A model generated the notes under the pieces. It had not been told where the DNA came from, did not search any database, and was given only the letters and a program-made list of their open reading frames with translations. A stretch of 64,000 nt of DNA from Patagioenas fasciata (Eukaryota > Chordata > Aves > Columbiformes > Columbidae). A program made the translations under genes and the position numbers. Location of the stretch: contig NC_092523.1 of assembly GCF_037038585.1 (NCBI RefSeq), forward strand, positions 28,649,501-28,713,500, given 5' to 3'. Positions 13,501 to 28,500 of this stretch are shown here, piece by piece; positions within the stretch are counted from its first letter, which is position 1, and every line of letters begins with the position of its first letter.

Positions 13501-16500
13501 GATGTGTGTATGGACCACATAAGGGCCTATTAACATGAAAAATAGATTTTCTTTATTCAGTAATAAGCTCTATGCTCTATAGTGGAAAAATGTAAGTTTT
13601 GGGAACATAGTCAACACACTGTTAATAACATGGCTAAGTAAACTGGGAGTGTACTAACGTTGGAAGTTTTCAAAACCTTCATTATTAAGAGGTTTGTTCT
13701 GTTGTTTACTAGCTGGTTTGGCCATGCTCCATGCAGACAGCCTGTGTTACCAACTGTCATAGATTCCTAGACCTTGTTCCTTGAAGTAGAGATTTTTAAA
13801 TATGCACAAGTATAATTTTCCCTCTTTCTATATGTTCTCAGTGAATTTCACTTAATGGTTCTTATGAAACTTAAACTGGACTTGTGACTATCAGCATGTA
13901 TGCTGTTATACATACTGCTCCTTAAGTAAGCCAGACAAAGTTCAAAACACTAATTAAAAGTTTAGAGATGATTGTAAGTCTTTAAATAGGGAGAGATAAG
14001 ACACATTAATTTGTAAAACCTACCAGTCAAGTAAATCTGTCCTGAGATTTGCTTTAGACAGCCTTTGTCACGCTGTGCAAATCCTAAAATCTCTCTCCCG
14101 ACCCCCCACCTGTTTCTACTACAGTATTTATGAAACTATTGCTAAAATCATAATTGTGAATGAATAGGTAAGGCCTTAAAAATACTACCATTTTGCTTCA
14201 CCAATGAAAATTCTCAGCCAAAATTTTAAATTAATGGATCAGAAGTAATAGAAGTAGTAGGGCACATCATCTTCAAATAGAAGTTTGCATCTTTCAAAAT
14301 ATAAATAATCTGAAAGCAATTAGTTACTCAGTTTGAAGCTCAAACAAAATTAGATAAAAGTTTTGAATAAGTTCTGGTTGCATAGAAACAAAGCTGCTGT
14401 TGGTAAATTTCTTAATGTTTTCATTCAGTAAACACCATGTGAAATGAGTAGGCTGTAAATCTTTACAAGGGATTAACTTTTGACTTATGTACATTTTTTT
14501 TCTTTTCTCAAGTACATTTTTTTCCTTTTCTCCCCTTGAAAGATCTATTATGAGCTTCCACATTCAAGAGAATGTTTTCTGTGACCTAAAGACCATGTTT
14601 CACTGATCTCAGTTTGAAAATTCTGGAGCCATGCAGCCCAGAGTTGCTGCTGTGGCTGGTGTAGCTCTAGCACATTCCAGCAGAGCTGAAGCATGTGCAG
14701 AGCAGGAGTAGATACCCAACTTTGAAGAAAATTACCATGACCTTGTTCTTTTTGCTGGAAGTGACCATGTACTCTTTGGATCAATTGTCTAGTCACCCCA
14801 TAACAGCTGGGTGGAATTTTCATGCTTTTGCTTTCCCAGCAAATCAGTTACGAACAGAAGTAGAATAATCTGGAAAAGATATGGATGATTATGTATTTAA
14901 AGAAACATCTAAAATTATTTTGTTTACATCTACCTTCCAATTATAAACCACATTGTCTCATCTTTATTGCAGGGATATAACAATCCCCTAGCTAGTAAGA
15001 TGGATGATATTAGTAATTATTAGGTCATGATGGAGATACAAGTATTTTTGAGAAAAAAAAAACTTCACATAAGTGTGGTCAAGTAATTAATATCACTTTT
15101 CCAAAATCTAGGTAGATCAGTCTCATGTTGCTTTTTCCCTGCTCTGTCCCACATTCTTTCCTCTCTCTAGTTAGTAAAATGTAAAAGAGATGCTCCTTAA
15201 GGCAATATTGGTTATAATATAAAGAAACAGTTTTTGAAGTCTGCTGTCACTGTCCTGACACTGACAGTGCCATGCTAAACTAATAAAAACTATTGTTTTT
15301 CAAGTGAAGATTTTTTTTTTTTCTGAGTCATTGTACCTGCATGTATGAGAGACATGCAGGTATGCATCTGAGAGACAAATATATACTCTTCAGATTTTTT
15401 TTCCTTGCTGTTCCTGAGGGGCAGCTTGTCAAGGTTCAGAAATGAAAGGGTAATTTGAAACACAAAGGCTTGGAGTCTGCTGTTGTCCAGTAGTGACTGG
15501 TATAGCAGACATTCTGGGAAAAAGTTCTGCACACGCCTTTCTAGCTCTGATGATGGTGAAAAACACCCTTTAGCAATCCTGTTCCAGTGTCAGCATTCTC
15601 TGACAGTAGTACAAATTCTGGTACCAAAAGTACCAGGTGTACTCATTGGCCCTTTGTTTTTGTTTTGTTTTTTCTCTTTTCTCTTCTCTCCTCCAGACTC
15701 TGAGCAGTATGTTCTTTTCACGTCTGGTACGTAGCTGAAACTCTGCAGGTTCCTTTTATGGACCATCAATGCACAAGCAAATTACCAAACTGTAACATGG
15801 TTGGTGTAACGGTTGTCCATCTGTTTCAGGCTACTGGTGCTGGTCATCTTGAGGAAGCTGTGATCTGTTGATGACTTGCTCTTTAAAACTCAGACCTGTT
15901 CAGTATATGTTCAGTGCTCCCAAAGTATTCAGATATCTACCCTGTGCACTGTGGCGGTTTGTTTTTGTCTATGTAGCAAGAGATACTGTCCAAAGACAAG
16001 ACGCATCATTTTGCAGTATGTATAGAGAAATTCCAGAGATATGAGAAATAATCTGATGCCCGATGTCTCTGACAGTTTGTCTTTTTCTCCTGTGCGCATA
16101 CAGTTCTTGAGACAATAAAATCTCTATTAATGATAACTGAGAGGACACAGTCTTTGGAATCACCTTTTACCCTGTGCTGTCTTGTTGGGCTTGCTGTGAT
16201 AATTGAACCAAGTTGTCCTAGGCTGTAATCTCAGACACTTCTACTTGCTTGCATGGATCTCCCTGCTCATCTCGCTTCACCAAGCACTTCAGGGATTAGG
16301 AGTCTCTCACTAATAGAACTGTCTGGTTTGACTAGACTTGGGGGAGAAACTCAATTGGTGTTTGGAGTAAGCAGGGAGATAACAGGCTTCGTCTACATAC
16401 ATGAGAGGTCACTAACACCAGATCTGCAGTGGTGTTACTTGTTTTTGTTGTATTCCTTTTCAAGTGATCCTTGTCTTGCAGAATATGTGATCTGCTAGAA

Positions 16501-19500
16501 GGTCCTTTAGGTTGAGAAAAAGGCATCTTGAGATTCATCCAGCCATTTTTGTTGAATGGCTTTATACTTCTGACTGTGTGTAGTCTGTTTTCGTTACAAA
16601 TGTGATATGATATCACCTGCACTTTTAATGAAAGTCTGGCTAATTAGCTTATAGCAGGGACTGGAATAGCTCAAGAGTATATCCTTTCTGATTTTATTTT
16701 CTGAATTTGTGAAGTAATTTATCTTAGCGTCACAGGTTGGAAGTTCTGTAATCAGTTCTGGTTTCTCAAAAATCAAACTCTAGTGGTCAGATATTGAGCT
16801 TTTTGAACAAGGATAGGTTTGAGGCCAGAGGGTTTTGCTTGGAGTTACTTGGCCGTATGCTGGACACATGGACTCGCTAATGATTTTGTTTCCTGCGATT
16901 TCTAAACAATTACCTTAGCCTTAAGCACGACAAATGACTTTCAGTCTGTATCAGTCCTACGAAAACTTGCTATGAGTAGATGAAGTGAATGTATAAAAAG
17001 GGCTGGTTTTCTTTGTTCTTGTTCACCATTCCTTTGACACATAATCTTATAATTGGTATCTTGGTTCAGGCTACAGTATTTAGCTCTGCAACTTGTAGAT
17101 GGAGAAATCCTTTTTCTGAAATACCCGGATGACCTAGAGCTCTGACAAGAACTCTGTTTCTTGAGGGTTCCTTCCTAAATCTGCTGTTCACATACTGACA
17201 GCTGATGTGCTGATGAGTTACGTGCACAAGCAGGGTAAGGCACTTGGTAGTCATCCCTTCATAAGAAAAAACAATGAGTCATGTGATGAATGTCTGTCTT
17301 TGGGAACCACATTAGCTTTGCATGCCCTAGGTCCCAGCAGCACTCTTATAGACGAATAGAGATGTTGACTAGCTCCTGGTATAATCAGTTTTCAACTTGT
17401 TATTCCAGTTGGTGTTTGTCACATTTGTTTGCTACAAAAAAGGGGATAGTGAATAATTAGAATTTTGCGAAAGTGGCAGAATGCCTCCTTTCTTTATATC
17501 AAGAAATTGTTTTGATTCCTCTGAGTTCAGAATAGCCTAAAAAAACATTGGATAGATCTTTCATAATCACAGTTCATTCTGCAAGTATAAGAATGTTAAG
17601 TTATCAGACTTGAGGGTTTTTTAAAATAAAATTGATCCAAGTGGCTTACACCTTATGTCTTAGTTGTTTACTTACTGGGCAGTGCTGTCAGCCTGTTCCC
17701 TTGCAACTGCAGTAAAGCTTATACAAAGTAGGTAATTCAAATAGAAAAAAGTGTTTTCAAAGTCAAAATAACAACCCTACAAATTATAGGTATATGGCTA
17801 TCCATGTTTCTGAGATGTGTGGCTGGCGTTCTTGTGCAGTATTGCAGTTTTTTGCAGATCAGTGTGTTTCATTACAGTGTTAATATTCCTTTCCATCTTG
17901 AAATTTCTTAAGACCTGGTCAGTATAAGTGTACTACTCCTACATTTATACAGTCCTATAATTACATCCTGCCCTTTGAAGGCAACTGCGATGCTGATGTG
18001 GCCCACGGTGAAAATGAGTTTGACACCCCTGCTTTAAAGGGACTATGACAATAAACATTTAGTTCTCTGAATTACTGTCAGAATGATCTGTGTGCTGTTA
18101 ACTTCTGTAGCTTCTTATAGCTGATAGCTGGGCTAGGTGGGGGACAGTGGGATCACTGTACTCCAAGCTTCTAAATACAGACATTTTTTACTGCATGTCC
18201 TTCTAGAAAGACAAAATGGTGATGGAATCAACTCCAAATTAATTTCATCAAGTTGTTTGAGTTCTCCTTGAATCAAGTAGCCGCTGTGTTGTCCTCCCCC
18301 AGCAGGGTTTGACCCTGCAATTGGAAGAACTGTGTGTTTGGAATGCTGACAGAGCCATTCTTGGCTGCCTTCTTTAGTCACAGCCACGTGTTGCTCAGCT
18401 CTGCTCAGCCTGTGAGTGCAAACTGCTGCAGTGGTGCCAGTGGCTCAGAGAATGCGCATGCAGCACTGAGCAGCTACTTGGCCTGCTGAGTCTCTTTAAC
18501 AGGCACAAATGGGATAGTCTGTTTCAGAGAAGTCTAAACAGGGTGGAGTAACTCCTGAATTTCTGCTGTGCCTTCTGTACTTTAGGTGTTTCAGATACCA
18601 AATTCAGGAGAATGGTACTGAAGTGTTTCCTGAGTGTAGTTAAAATTCTTTACACTTCTTGTCAAAGGGGAGAGCATTACCTTGCTGGTCATCGCTAGGG
18701 GGAAGAGGTGTTATCGATTGAGGTTTTCACATTACTGTTTACCCCATGATGAATGAGGCTCCTTGAGTTATTGTCAGTGAGGATCTATAGTGTGTTCTCT
18801 GTGTTTCTTTTGTGTTACCAACTTACTGACTATGCAATAATCCAAGTGTGGGTCATATCTATTTTGGCCTTTATGCATTTTATAGGATTTTTTTAAGGAG
18901 GCAAAAAGAGTATGTGAACATCTCCTTAGTTAATAATTCAAAGTGTATGAAGTATGTGTGCACCTACAGGTAGGACTTGTGTTGACTGTGACGTTGAATT
19001 GCTCTGGGTTTAGACCCACAGCCAAGTTGCAGCCCATCAGTTGACTGTGGTAACTAATGGTGTGCACAAGTCTTAATTGAACTTAAACAAAGCAGCTTGG
19101 GGTTGAATTTGAACTAGTCTATATTTGTTTTAAGGAAGGTTCGTGTACATGGATAACAATTATGCATCAGTTGAAGTGTGACAGACTGAGCACACACAAT
19201 ATTTAGGTTCAGTGATTCTTACACTGTTAAGCAGTGTCCCAAAAGGCTGGCTATGTGGGCAAAATGATAGATAAACTGATTCATGAAAGGAAAAATGTTG
19301 CTGCTTAGAGTGGCTGTTGACTAAAAGATTGCTTTTAAAAAAAAGATGAATTAATTACTTGTTTCTCTTTCTTTTTTTTAAAGTATGTATAGAAAATATG
19401 ATTCGACTAGAATAAAAGCAGAGGAAGAAGTCTTTTCAAGTAAGAGGTGCTTAGAGTGGTTCTATGAATATGCAGGTAAGGATGAAATGCAAATTTCCTC

Positions 19501-22500
19501 CTAATAACAATTTAACCTACACTGGAATACTGAGCTTTTCTAAGACTTAATATAGGGGCTTTTTTGTTGAAGTCTTAAAAGCTTTGCTTATGTTCTGTGT
19601 AGCATGAAGTTGAAGAGTTCAAGGGGCAATTTTGTCTTTGTCTCTATTCTATAAAAAGAATACAGAAGGTGTGTAACTTAAAATACTTTGGAACACATAT
19701 ACTTTACTATTCAAATCTGTTTATAATCAAAGCTGTCCTTCTGTCCAAAATGTTGTAACCTCTCTGGCTTTAGAAGTTCTGTTGTCTGCCATGTTAGTCC
19801 TGAATAGTACAGAAGAGAAGCGTGTCTTCAATTAAAAAAAAAACCATACATAGAGAGAGAAGGTAGAGGAGGTAGTAACAGTAGTGTTGTTCCTGATGAA
19901 TCTGGTGCTTATGGTCCCCAAAAAAGATGTGAATAAATTCAAGTATCCCATACTAGTCTTGTATTTATATAGTTTTCCATCACAGGGTATAGGGAAGATA
20001 GACTGAATCATTTATTCTTGCCCTTGCATATGAAAATTTTCTTGAGGCATTACTTCTAGGCTAGTTAATTTTGATCTGCAGTCACAAGGAATGATCCATT
20101 AATAGTGAAGTTGGTCATTCTGTTCACTTTTTTACATGTGTTTTTATGAATGGGAGAACTTGAAGTACGGAGAAAAATGATCTAATTACTGTAAAAACCA
20201 AAAGGAAATTAAATAGGTGATTGACAGAGAAAATAAGATCACCTTGCAGTTTTCTGATGCCTTGGATAACGTTGCTCACAGCTTGTTCTGTCTTGTCTAC
20301 TTACATGTAATGAAGAGTGACTTAATTTGATGTAATAAAATAATTTTTTCTTCTAATGAAATTATATAAACTAAATTAAATACTTTGAGATCTCACTTGT
20401 CTGTGGCAGTCTGTGAGAGGAGATTCAGATGAATTCAAGCCAAATCTAACCTGTTAGATTACCTGTCTTTCTGACCATCTTGGTTTATTTTTTTACTCTA
20501 GCAACAGGGATAACTCATTTTTGTCAAGACTTTAAGTGAAAGAGAGAATGAAAGGAAGGCTCTATCTGAAAGAACTTTCGGGTTTCTGTTGGATGCATAC
20601 ATCAAGATAAAACGGAAAAGCAGAGAATATAACTGTTTACAGTGTTAACTTTCTAAAAAATGAATTTTCAAAGAATAATCTCATTTTTGTTCTTGCTTCA
20701 TAAGCCTTCTCCTTTATATATGCAGACAGTTGACACTGTTTTGTGAGGTCTTTTTTATTGTTGTTGGTTTGGTTTGTTTTTTTTCCCTAGGCTGTCATTA
20801 TTTTAGAGAGCGAGTCTTTCTAAAGACTGTTGTGTACACTCAGAACTGTGAGAGGATGTCATGAGAAGATGGGGAAAGATAGAATGAAACAGTGTTATTT
20901 CTAGAATAGTAGGTCAACTAATAATAGATCATAGATTGCTCTTCCCTTTATAAAACCTTTTTCTTGCATGTAATCTTTATATTGGGTGAAAGTGGGCATT
21001 TCAGCCTCCAATGTTTATTTTTCCCAAATGAGCCCTTTTAAATGTGAGTAAAATAATGCTAATAAAATAGTCCAAATACTTAAAATATGCTTAAAAATAT
21101 AGTTGCACACTACAATTCTTAATGCCTACATAGTTTTTTCAATAGAGTATTTTAGAAGTTACAAATATCTTGATTTAACAGCATGTTTCAATAATAGTTC
21201 ATTCTAATAGCATCTGTGTTTGGAATATTTTTTTCCTTTTAAGTTGGCAAAGAAATAACTGTTATTCACGTCTTCCTTCCCTTTGCAGTTACTAAAATTC
21301 AGATACTGTGTAGCCATAGTATAGCAATATGAATAAACAGAAGCACAAGATTTTATTTTAGGCTATTTTTTTGTAGATAACATTATATAAAGATAGTATA
21401 TGAGACAATAAGGCATGAGATTCTAGGAATGATAATGTCTTGCATCATGTATAGCTGTGTGTCACATTTTAATGTGAAATCTTGTGATAACGGTAGAGAT
21501 TCAAGCCAAAAAATTGATTTCATTAAGCATCGTCCACTCATTTAACTGTGGTAGTATTATGTGGACGTTCTGCTACTCTTAAATCCATTGCTAAAGATGT
21601 TATTCATTGACTCTACCGAGATTATCTCAGTAAATGGGTAGAATAAAGGATGTTGTCAGGAATGAAAAGCTGTTTTACAGTTTTTCTGTTTCCAAACGTG
21701 AGATAGAGATTTAGGCGTATCCAGGTCTGATAGTAAGTGTAGAAATATTTATTGCATGTCAAAACAAACAAAAAAGCACCTGTATGGAATTTCAGGTTGT
21801 ACTGCGTGATTGCGTTTCTCTTGTGCTGTATAGGTCAGACTGTTTTAATTTTCAGAGATGAGTAAAATCCATTTTGTTTGCAGGCACTGATGACATTGTA
21901 GGGCCAGAAGGTATGGAGAAATTTTGTGAAGACATTGGAGTTGAACCAGAAAATGTAAGTTCAAGGTCCATTCAAAAATCTGTAATCAATTATGATGAAC
22001 ATGAGCCAGTCTTATTACTCTTAGTTTTCCATCAAGAATTAAAAAATATTTGTATTTTTTAAATTAAAGAAATATAAACCAGGGAGGTTTATATACACAT
22101 TTGGAAACAACTTGGCTTTATTTTAAATCACAAACTGTTAACTTGAAAAACCTCAATGTGCTTTTGCTGCCATCCATTCTCTTTCACTATCCCACCCGCC
22201 CAAAAAGAGAGATTAAAAAAAAATGAAAAAAGAGCTTATGGTTGTCTTTTCTGAAAGAACGTGACAACACTGGAGGTTTAATATGTAGCAACTATCAAGT
22301 AATGTTTTCTCTGGAATTTCTAGGAGAGAAAGGGATTTCAATTATTGTGAGCAATATTAGCACTCCCGTTATGCGATTTCAAAACACAAGTCAGGAATAT
22401 ATAGAATTACATACGTATTTTGTATGTATATAAGTAAAGAAAATTTTAAAAGGAAAAATTCTGCCTTGTAGAGACTTTTTCCTAGTGCCTCATTTCATGC

Positions 22501-25500
22501 TCTTTAAATGTATATGCAAGTCCTATCTTTTGTAAAGCATCATCTCTGACGAAGTAAAGTAAGAATTGCGGTTTTGAAAGATTTACTAGAAATACAAGAT
22601 AGAGTTTAGTAGTATTACAGAACCTTGAGATCGATGCAGACATTAGCGTATGTAAATAGGTATTCTGATTTTGCATTAAAAACTGTTTAGAGCTGTACTA
22701 ACATTAGCTTCGTAACAACTGCTTCTTCTAGTCTGCAGGATCAGTTGTCCTGCACGTTTTTCCATGTATATCGTGAACGTGTTTTCTGAAGTTCCTGGAT
22801 AAGATAGTCATCTTATGGTATCACTTCATCTAAATTCTGAATTGCTTCAGTCTTTTGTGTGAGATGTGAAAAGGATTCTGTTGTCTTTTGGGCAAAACTG
22901 AAGTATTTATGTATCAGCCTCTGTTTGATGTGTGTTAATGTTCACGTACCTTTACTTGAATGTTCAGAGCTGCAAAATTAGGTAGGCTGATGGTACCCTG
23001 GGGTAGCTTGATTCAAGTAGGATCATTATTAGCATTAGAGTAATTGGATTTCACAAAGCTTATGGATTGCAACTGATGTTCATCTAGATAAGAGTTTAAC
23101 GAATGTCAAATATAACTTGTTGTCAAATTGGTACTTAAATTTTGTAGTTGTTTTGGGAAAGCCCTTCCATAGCTTTTGTACCAACTCATCTTCCTCATTG
23201 CACTGCTGGCTAGATGAGTCTGTGTGCTCCCTCGAGGTACTGTAGCTGCTGGTGACTTGAGTGGATATTCACTTTGTATTTTTGCACAGTTATCTTCTCT
23301 TTGTTTGGTACAGGTTTGTCACTTTCAGGTTTTTTAACTTACAAAATAGTGTAGCAAAGATCTGAACATCCTATTTATATGTGTAAAGTATTCATAGCCT
23401 ACTAAACAGCAGTTATTTAAAAATGTGTGAATCTTTTTGTTCCTTTCAGTCTTTTTTTTTTTCTTTAAAACAGGTAGTTATGCTTGTACTAGCATGGAAG
23501 TTGGATGCACAAAATATGGGCTACTTTACATTACAAGAATGGTTAAAAGGAATGACGTCACTACAGTAAGTGCTTCGAAAAACCTCTTAGGTTTCTTATA
23601 CTAGACGCATTTTTTTTAGAAAAAATACACTTTGGTATTTTGACTCATAACACGTAAAGCAGAGAGTTCTACTGTGGAGGAGAAGTCATACATTTCTGGT
23701 CCTGTTTATGGTGGTACAGTCACTTAAGAGAGAACTTGAAACCTGACAGATGCATGTTTAAATGCAGATGGATTAAAATGTCTGCAGTCTAAAGAAAACA
23801 AAAATGTGATGAGATTGGACATTGTTTCTATCCAATCTATGAGATATTGGTATGTTGCTAGAGCATATGTAGTTTAAAATGCTACATTATACAAACCTTT
23901 TCTGTGACTCTGCATTGTTGTGTTCTAAGAGTTGCTTTCTCCACTTGAGAGCTTATCTTCATGACATAATTAACATAAATGTAGTTGAATAATCGTATGT
24001 TTCATAGAGAGTTGTATTATTAATAGAAAGAACCGTGTTTTGACTTATCTTGCAGAACAGAATCACTGAAACTGTGTAGGATGTTCTGTAGTTTCAGCAA
24101 AACTAGAGAAATATTGTTTCACTGCTGTGGTTTGTTGCTTGTTTGCCATGTGCAGACAAGCTCTTAGTTTCATCTGTTGGAGAGCGCACTTTCTACAAAG
24201 CCAAGCTATTTTTAATCAGAGTACCAGTGTAAGACTTTACTATTTTATCTAAAGCCATTTCACATTGTGGGTTTAATTGAGGCATCTTAATGCAGACATA
24301 CTCATAAACATGCCTTTGTGCGGAGTGATGTGTTTTGAACAGAGCAATGGGGATATATGTTAGGTTCTTTTCTAAGACCTCAGACATCTCTATGAGAATG
24401 CAGACTCTAAATTTACTTTGTGCTTTTCTTGTAGATGTGATACTACAGAAAAATTGAGAAATTCTCTGGATTACTTGAGATCTTTATTAAATGAGCCTAC
24501 CAATTTTAAACTTATTTATAGATACGCATTTGACTTTGCACGGGTAAGTACTGTTGAAGACTAGCATCTGAAATTAAAACTTCACTTTCCTAAGTAATAA
24601 TTGAAAGAGACTGCATGCTTCTGTTTCTTTTGAGATACCACTCAAGATTGCTTCTAACAAATGGGACTATTAATGTTCTAAAAAAGTATATGCAGAATGC
24701 CAGAACTGAAAAAGAAAAGCGTATAAGATGCTTGATGTTCGGTGATTTAGTGTTTTGACATGTTTTGTTACCTCTTTGCTTCAAGGAAATAATTTAGACC
24801 CTTTTTCTGTTTTGTAGTGGAGCTTTGCACTTCTACTGGCTTTATAGCTACCCTGGTTTTCCTTCTTACTGTTTGAATTTTGTGAGAATAAACATATTTA
24901 AAACAGGAAGGCACTTCAGGCACTTCTGCAGGTGGTAAAAATAATTGATATGATGAAATCTGAATATGATATAAATACTGATTCAGATGACTGTTGGAAT
25001 GTCATTAATAATGCCCTCAGCATTTATTAAACAACATCCAGATATCAGTCTTCCTGCTATAAAAAACATACTGATAAAATTGTGCTTGCTATTAGAACCC
25101 ATTATATGTATAAGACTATTCCTACTTAAAGGGAGCAAGAAAAGAACTTTGGTTCTCTGAGTTAACATTTTGACATGGAATTTGGACTTTCATCTTGCTA
25201 ACGTGATGGAAGGTACAGAAGATTTGACAGAAAGATGATCACAGGCAAAACTGAAACTCAGATCTCAGTGCCAGAGAACCAAAAGCACCAAGACAATTTG
25301 CAGGAAAAAAAAAAAAGTAACATGAGAAAAACAATAAGAACAAGTTGAACTGATAGCAATTCTGGTAGTTAAGTCTGCTATAAGGAGCTCAGGTTTGTGT
25401 TACATTAGTGCTTTCTGCATGTCAGTGTGCAGAGATTTGCTAGTAGTTCACTTTAACCAAGGAAACCTACAGCTGAATATGACAGAATGCATGGTATTAG

Positions 25501-28500
25501 TTAGTATGAGAGAAAAAAAAAAGCCATATTGATATCTTAATTCCTCCATTGCTTTGTGAAGATTTATTCTGCCAACTTTGCTCAATGTAAAATGCAAAAG
25601 CTGGAAATAACTAACATTACCAATGAAGTTCAAGATAGTGATGAAAAATTTGGAATTGATTAAAAATGTTTTACCAGTAGCAAATCTGTGCCAGCTGATG
25701 GCCTGTCAAAAGTAAGTTAGATAGAGGAAAGTGGGTGGAGTATTTTCAAGAGGTACCAAATTGATGTGACAAACAGTGTGACAAAAAGAATTAAAAGAAT
25801 TTAAACACAGATGTTGTGACATTGTTTGTGACAAAAACCCCCAGACTGTAGAATTGCATATCAACAGGGTAACTGTCAAAACAATATTACATTAATAAAA
25901 TTATTGAACTTCTAATACTGTGGAGCCAGGGGAAGTCTACAGGAGAATGGCATCCAGTAAGATAATAAATGAATGCTGATGAAGGCAAATATATTTATCT
26001 AGGTGCAGCAGATGAATCTGTACATAATTTTGATCAGAATAATTGAAGTGATTGATAGAAAAAAGCTGATGGGAGCAGATTTCATTTTCAGTTCAGAAGA
26101 TTGTATCATTTTCATCCTAAGGGGAGTGATTTCAGGGAAGAGCTCCTTGGCAAAAAAAACACTTGTCTAAATTTCTGAAGTTTTGAGAGTGATTTTTTTG
26201 AAAGCATCTGTTGTGATTTGGTATTTAGAGTTAATTTGTCAATAAAAATAAGTATCATCAAGGTTTTGTATGGTATGCACAATGTAAGTCAGCATGGATT
26301 TGAGGAAATAATTTAAAATGCCATATGTTGGTATTAAGCACAAATACATTCCTCACTCCCTCTTTGCCGTTGTCACTGCCAAGTTTGAGAGCATACAGAT
26401 GCATGTATTTCATGGCTTTAAATAGGTCTTTCATCTGAAATATTGGAGAAAAAAATCTGAGACTGTCTATCATCAATGTGAAGAAAATACTGGAATTTAT
26501 CAGAGTTTGTCAATATTTTCCTTCCATTGTATCCAAGAATGAATATATAAGTGTCTGGAATGTATGTTAAGAGTGAAGTTGGAGCATCTGTCATGGCAGA
26601 TATGCCATTAGGGAGTTGGAGGTGGTTATAAAGGACTTATCTGAACAATTTGTTCTGAACAGTAGTTGGAGAGGGAGAATGTAGCAACTTAGCAATGTAA
26701 GGTGTGTAAAAACAACATGGCCAGAGTAAAGACAACAGAGCCTGATTTCAGTAACACTTGAGTGTGTGAGAAGAATTTTAGAATATAAGCAGCATGGAAA
26801 ATAAAATGTATTTTAACAGTGGTATGATTTCTGCTTAAAAGTGTGGCAGAGGTGTGAATGGGCTTTGGAAGAAGGATTAGTTGTTAAAACTGTTTGATGT
26901 TGGAAATAAGTGAGAGAGTTGTATTATATTGATTGAATAATGCCTTTGCAGGTTTGTTTTTCAGTTTTATTACTGACTGAAAAACTTTGTTCATCCTGCC
27001 TTTACTTTTTTCCTCTAGATCAGATTGAGGTGCCTCTTGTGTTTAGTGACCAAAATGTAGAACAGCTGGTGAGGTTTTCAGAGTTGCTGGCCTCCTCACT
27101 TTCCTTCCAAAACAAATCTACATTCAATTCTGTCTACACAATCTTAGAAGTGAGGTGTATTTTGTATGAAATGGGTTTCAAGACAAGAGGATAACCATGT
27201 GGCTAAGGCATTCAGTTGTTGCCTGGGAACTGGGATCTCACTCTACCACATTCTTCGTAGATGGTAGAAGACAATTCACTTATGTTTTGAGCTTTTTTTT
27301 TTATTTTTAGTAATTATGTGTATTCCATAACATGTACAGCTGCACTTGCACCGGTGAGGCATAGGGCTTAATGTGCTTTGTCTTGGGTAGCCGTCTTGTG
27401 CAGTTTTGGTAGGCACTCCCTGTATCCTGGATACCCCTGTATCCCTGTTTTTTCTTAGTTTGGACTTTGCAGTCAGCAGTCATGAGTACGTATAGAGAGA
27501 TCAGGTCTGCAGTAGCCAACATGGAACTTTATTTTTTGTGACTTAATTGATTTCTGAGTTTGTAGCTTTATGCTATAGCCAAGGCATAAAAAGGTGCTAT
27601 TTTACATGCCATCTCTCACCAAAATTTGTTTAATTTCAAGACAAAAATGTAGATGGATAAACTACTTAAAATAACAAAATGGAATCTTACACATATGCGT
27701 TACTTTTGAGATATGCAGAAGTTGTGCTGTCAAATACATTAACTTTTCCACTGATCAGATGTGATGAATCTGCTACGTACACATGGTGCTTCTTAGCAGG
27801 AACAAAAAATCCACCCCAGAGCATTAATATACTGCTGCTACATTGAGCTAAAATTGGGACAGTTCTGACAGGGGTCTCCATGTGCTACTCTATTATGTTC
27901 CATTTGCTCATTTGATAATTCATGTAATCTGAATTTCATGTAATCAGTACAATACCAGAACTGAGAAATTCCTTGTCTCACTTTTGAAGAGTCAGCGTGA
28001 CTTGATAGCTGTTTAACTGGCAGTCATGTACTTGTAATAATATCACAGTAAATATGTGCAGCGATACTGTTTGAAGAGACGTATGGCTGTGCAGAGGCAT
28101 ATGTGCAAACATGGGTGTGGGCCTAATGGTCATTGCTTCCCTAGGAAGGCCTGGAGTCCCAAACAGGAGTGTATGCCTCATCTGCAATAGCGGTGACAAT
28201 TTTTTCGAGAAAGTTTATAGGAAGCAGCATCTCTGTATACTGTGCCATTATTAGTAAGGAAGGAAATTTTATTGGAAGTTTGTTGTAGTAAAACCCACTG
28301 TTATCTACTGCTATTTATTATTTATTTGTTAATTTATTGTATGTGTGGGTGAGCTGTAAGTACAGGCAATGGGGGAAGTGAAAAATCCTGAAATCATGCT
28401 CTTTTTTTTCCTTGCTGACCTTTTCCTTTTTATTTTCCTTTTTATGCAGGAAAAGGACCAGCGCAGCCTAGATATCAATACTGCCAAGTGTATGTTGGGC

